A stretch of DNA of 64,000 nucleotides. Source: Antitrichia curtipendula. Its lineage: Eukaryota; Streptophyta; Bryopsida; Hypnales; Leucodontaceae. The stretch is from positions 1,426,001 through 1,490,000 of the forward strand of contig OX579633.1 in the NCBI GenBank assembly GCA_951230915.1, in the 5' to 3' direction. Shown here in pieces: positions 61,901 through 64,000 of this stretch. How positions within the stretch are numbered: the stretch's first letter is position 1; each line of letters begins with the position of its first letter. The position numbers and the translations under genes are program-made. The notes beneath the pieces were generated by a model. It was not told the DNA's origin. It did not search any database and saw nothing but the letters and a program-made list of their open reading frames with translations.

Positions 61901-64000
61901 AATGATTACTCACCTACACAGCAGTCATACAAGATACTTGAGAATGAAATTCATCAACACCACTGGGGCCCTTGAAGAAGCAAGTAACATGGTCCGATGC
62001 ATTGAACCTTACTCAATATCTGAAAGATCGATAGACCAGAATCCAAATGATATCTAAGAATTAAAAAGAGGAATCATTCTGGTAATGAAATCCTGTTGAG
62101 TCCAGAAAACCCAGACCAAAACGTAGTCTTTGGCACAATCAATCTAAGTGATTTAGTAGTGATATAGTAGCGACTTAGTCGGTTGTTTGTGAATATTCTA
62201 AGTCACTAAGCCACTACTATATCACACTGGAATGTTCTAGCACTTTCCTTTCTTTTTAATGAAGAGTGGAGACACCTAACTATCCTATAACTCTCAAGTT
62301 GCTGTATTAGGAGAGGATTGCAGAGCTTGAGGACAACTACAAAGTGCGCCAAAACTTTAAAGTAGCATACAAGAGTCAAAGCAAAAGATCACCACAAACC
62401 TGCTGAAGCTTAGTCAAGCATGGGAGAACGATGCAATAAGGGCACCAGTCACAGCCATCAGGGTCTTCCTGATGTAAATATGACCAAATGACACCATCAG
62501 GAGCCGTTCGATGGCAACACTCCACACGAGTTAAGTGACTGCCACAGCTACATGGCGAATCCTTGCTGATAAGAAGCTGGAAATCAGGACTTTGAAGTAG
62601 CCTTCTATACACTCGAGTCTGCACATCACTCATCTTACAAAACACAACGTTGTCGGCTTTGCCTCGCATTAGATGCCCAATGGTTTCTTGTTTTGTTCGA
62701 CGAAGTAGGTGACGACTGAGAACCTTCACCTGCAAGAGAGTACATACGTCTCTGTCATCGCACGGACTAAATCGTACACAAGTAACAGAATCGGTTGAAT
62801 TGAAACATTTCTAAACTGGGCATTTTTAAACCATGAATCCTTGCTCCCTGAGGGGTCAACCGCAGGGTAACTTTGTCTCCTTTTTCATACATTAGGTAAA
62901 TGACACACATGCCGAAAGAACAAATGAACCTCAAAAAGAAGCATCTAGTTATCAAGAATCTTACCAAATGTTGCTTCCGCTCCTCAGCAATTTGTACGAA
63001 ACGCTCAGGTGCACTTATACGTTGACCTTGCTTCAGAGGCTCTCCATAGTATTCCTTAAAATGCTCGCGCGGACCCAGGCTACCCGGGGCGGCCCAATCG
63101 AAAACATTAAACATCTCAGAGTAATTATTTTGCATGATCGTTCCAGTTAAACCGTACCGGCGCTTTGTCTTCATTTGAATGCAAGCCTTGTAGAGCTGGG
63201 ACTTGTCGTTTTTCAAACGGTGAGCTTCATCTACTACCACACAGTCCCACTTGATTTCGCAGAGGGCAGTCAGATTCAGCCGAAACATATCATGGCTTGT
63301 CAGTAGCACCTGTGTCCATCGACACCCTCTGTCAGTGTCAAGGTAACTAACAGCTTCGCAAAATCTTTAAAAACGAGCAGCCAAACAGTCGACCAGATGA
63401 ACTTCCACAAAGATCCAGTCAAACCATTGAGAAAAAGGAAGAAGATGCTCAAGTTTACAAGCAAACATGAACACTAATGCAACATCTAAAGGAAGATATG
63501 CAACAAAACAATATGGGGAGGTAAGGTATGTGATACTAAAACCGTTAGGGACCTGATCCCGTCTACGATACTGACCCGTGCTACCAACAGCAACTCGTCT
63601 ATTCATACACTTCATCGATCTTCAACATTCTGACCATAAGTACGAATGACTCGGCTAAATGTGCATCTTTGAAAGGAAATGAGGTTGTCTACTGTCAGTG
63701 ACAGTGATCTACAACCTCCCCATTTGAAATTGCATATGAAATTCATATATAGTACTAAAAAATCAACGGATTTGGCTCTTGTACCCAAAGTGATATCTCC
63801 ACAGCTCTATGGCGATCTCCCAAAAAATCACTCCTACATATGCAAAAATGCGTAAAGTGTCACAAAGTACTTTCGACTTTATAAACAAGCATCGGCAAAG
63901 TAATACACGCACCTCTAGCTCATGGGCCCGGACTTTGTCCAAAACCGCGTCCCTGTTGACTCCGTGATAGATCCCCACCCTGAACGACCCCCACGCTTGA
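58965..64000 (-). CDS. SWI2: SWI2/CHR9 (ERCC6L2-like) SNF2 ATPase, 5' part cut off
   Basis: Eight minus-strand exons join in phase to the last 708 aa: 64000-63913 (partial), 63309-62965, 62729-62400, 61913-61666, 61368-61242, 60906-60631, 60306-59934 and 59305-58965. The window opens inside lobe 1 (FRVGIYHGVNRD). Motif II is DEAH (63231-63220) in DEAHRLKN and motif III is LTGTIMQN. A Cys-rich insert follows (CSCGS, ECC, CDWCPYC), probably metal binding. Lobe 2 has LLFSYSV, FCRLDGSTP, LISTRAGGLGLNLVSANRVV (motif V) and QAQDRSFRYGQ (motif VI), then ELVYSRQIYKQQL. The tail has GELFGISNLFRDLS and an acidic Ser-rich stretch, and ends with TKWLLATS. Plant SWI2/CHR9 is the ERCC6L2-like chromatin/DNA-repair translocase, so a nuclear role is inferred. 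Walker A lies beyond the right edge. All visible introns are GT-AG. Confidence 0.93.
59368..59733. repeat. Intronic repeat, copy in SWI2 intron before last exon
   Basis: 'gatactgaaaccgtta', 'gacctgat', 'ctaccaacag'-like, 'cctacaacctccca', 'aaattgcataagaaattcat' and 'atcccaaaaaatcact' occur in the same order and orientation as at 63531-63870. Non-coding. Confidence 0.8.
63531..63870. repeat. Intronic repeat, copy in upstream SWI2 intron
   Basis: 'gatactaaaaccgtta', 'gacctgat', 'ctacaacctcccc', 'aaattgcatatgaaattcat' and 'ctcccaaaaaatcact' match the copy at 59368-59733. It lies in the intron between the first two visible SWI2 exons. Confidence 0.8.

Noticed and set aside
1..64000. tRNA, rRNA and snoRNA genes.
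   Set aside because: None seen by eye; a covariance-model scan was not possible, so short RNA genes could be missed.

Overview
This is nuclear DNA from a land plant or close streptophyte relative. It carries spliceosomal introns with GT-AG borders (one GC-AG) and a chloroplast-targeted CPP1-type protein. It also has a plant-type DNL zinc-finger protein, a PTPMT1-like phosphatase with a plant-type C-terminal tail, a DRT111/SPF45 splicing factor, and a SWI2/ERCC6L2-type SNF2 ATPase. The introns are short (about 0.16 to 0.83 kb), while the space between genes is long, AT-rich and full of decayed repeats. That would fit a bryophyte or another early-diverging plant, but the species cannot be named from the sequence alone.

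Layout: 1-3.9 kb is AT-rich repeat debris with one GC-rich miniature element (1778-2088). 3.94-7.6 kb is the CPP1/CDF1-like gene (+, 7 coding exons, 287 aa). 8.46-9.2 kb is a large decayed foldback. 9.6-27.1 kb is a decayed tandem segmental duplication (about 9.6-18.3 and 19.0-27.1 kb); the second block carries two insertions (25060-25341 and 26692-26976) that the first lacks. 27.2-32.4 kb has no gene. 32.9-34.3 kb is a DNL zinc-finger gene (+, 2 exons, 193 aa). 34.5-38.4 kb is repeats, including a 4-unit array with a 158-174 bp period. 39.95-42.56 kb is the PTPMT1-like gene (+, 6 exons, 369 aa). 42.6-50.9 kb has no gene. 51.49-53.16 kb is DRT111/SPF45 (+, 2 exons, 417 aa). 54.03-56.76 kb is a dead Tc1/mariner-type element in palindromic form around a 200-N assembly gap. 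57.0-57.9 kb has a phase-consistent series of unidentified minus-strand exons. 58.97-64.0 kb holds the last 8 exons of the SWI2/CHR9-like gene (minus strand, N-terminus off the right edge).

The genes do not form a pathway: they act in chloroplast protein quality control, mitochondrial import, phosphoinositide or phosphatidylglycerol metabolism, pre-mRNA splicing and chromatin or DNA repair. A telo-box-like TTAGGGTTT motif lies in the leader of three of them. No viral genes, CRISPR arrays, rRNA genes or convincing tRNA genes were seen. The most unusual structures are the palindromic Tc1-like element, the duplicated repeat block with filled and empty insertion sites, and the unidentified exons downstream of SWI2.
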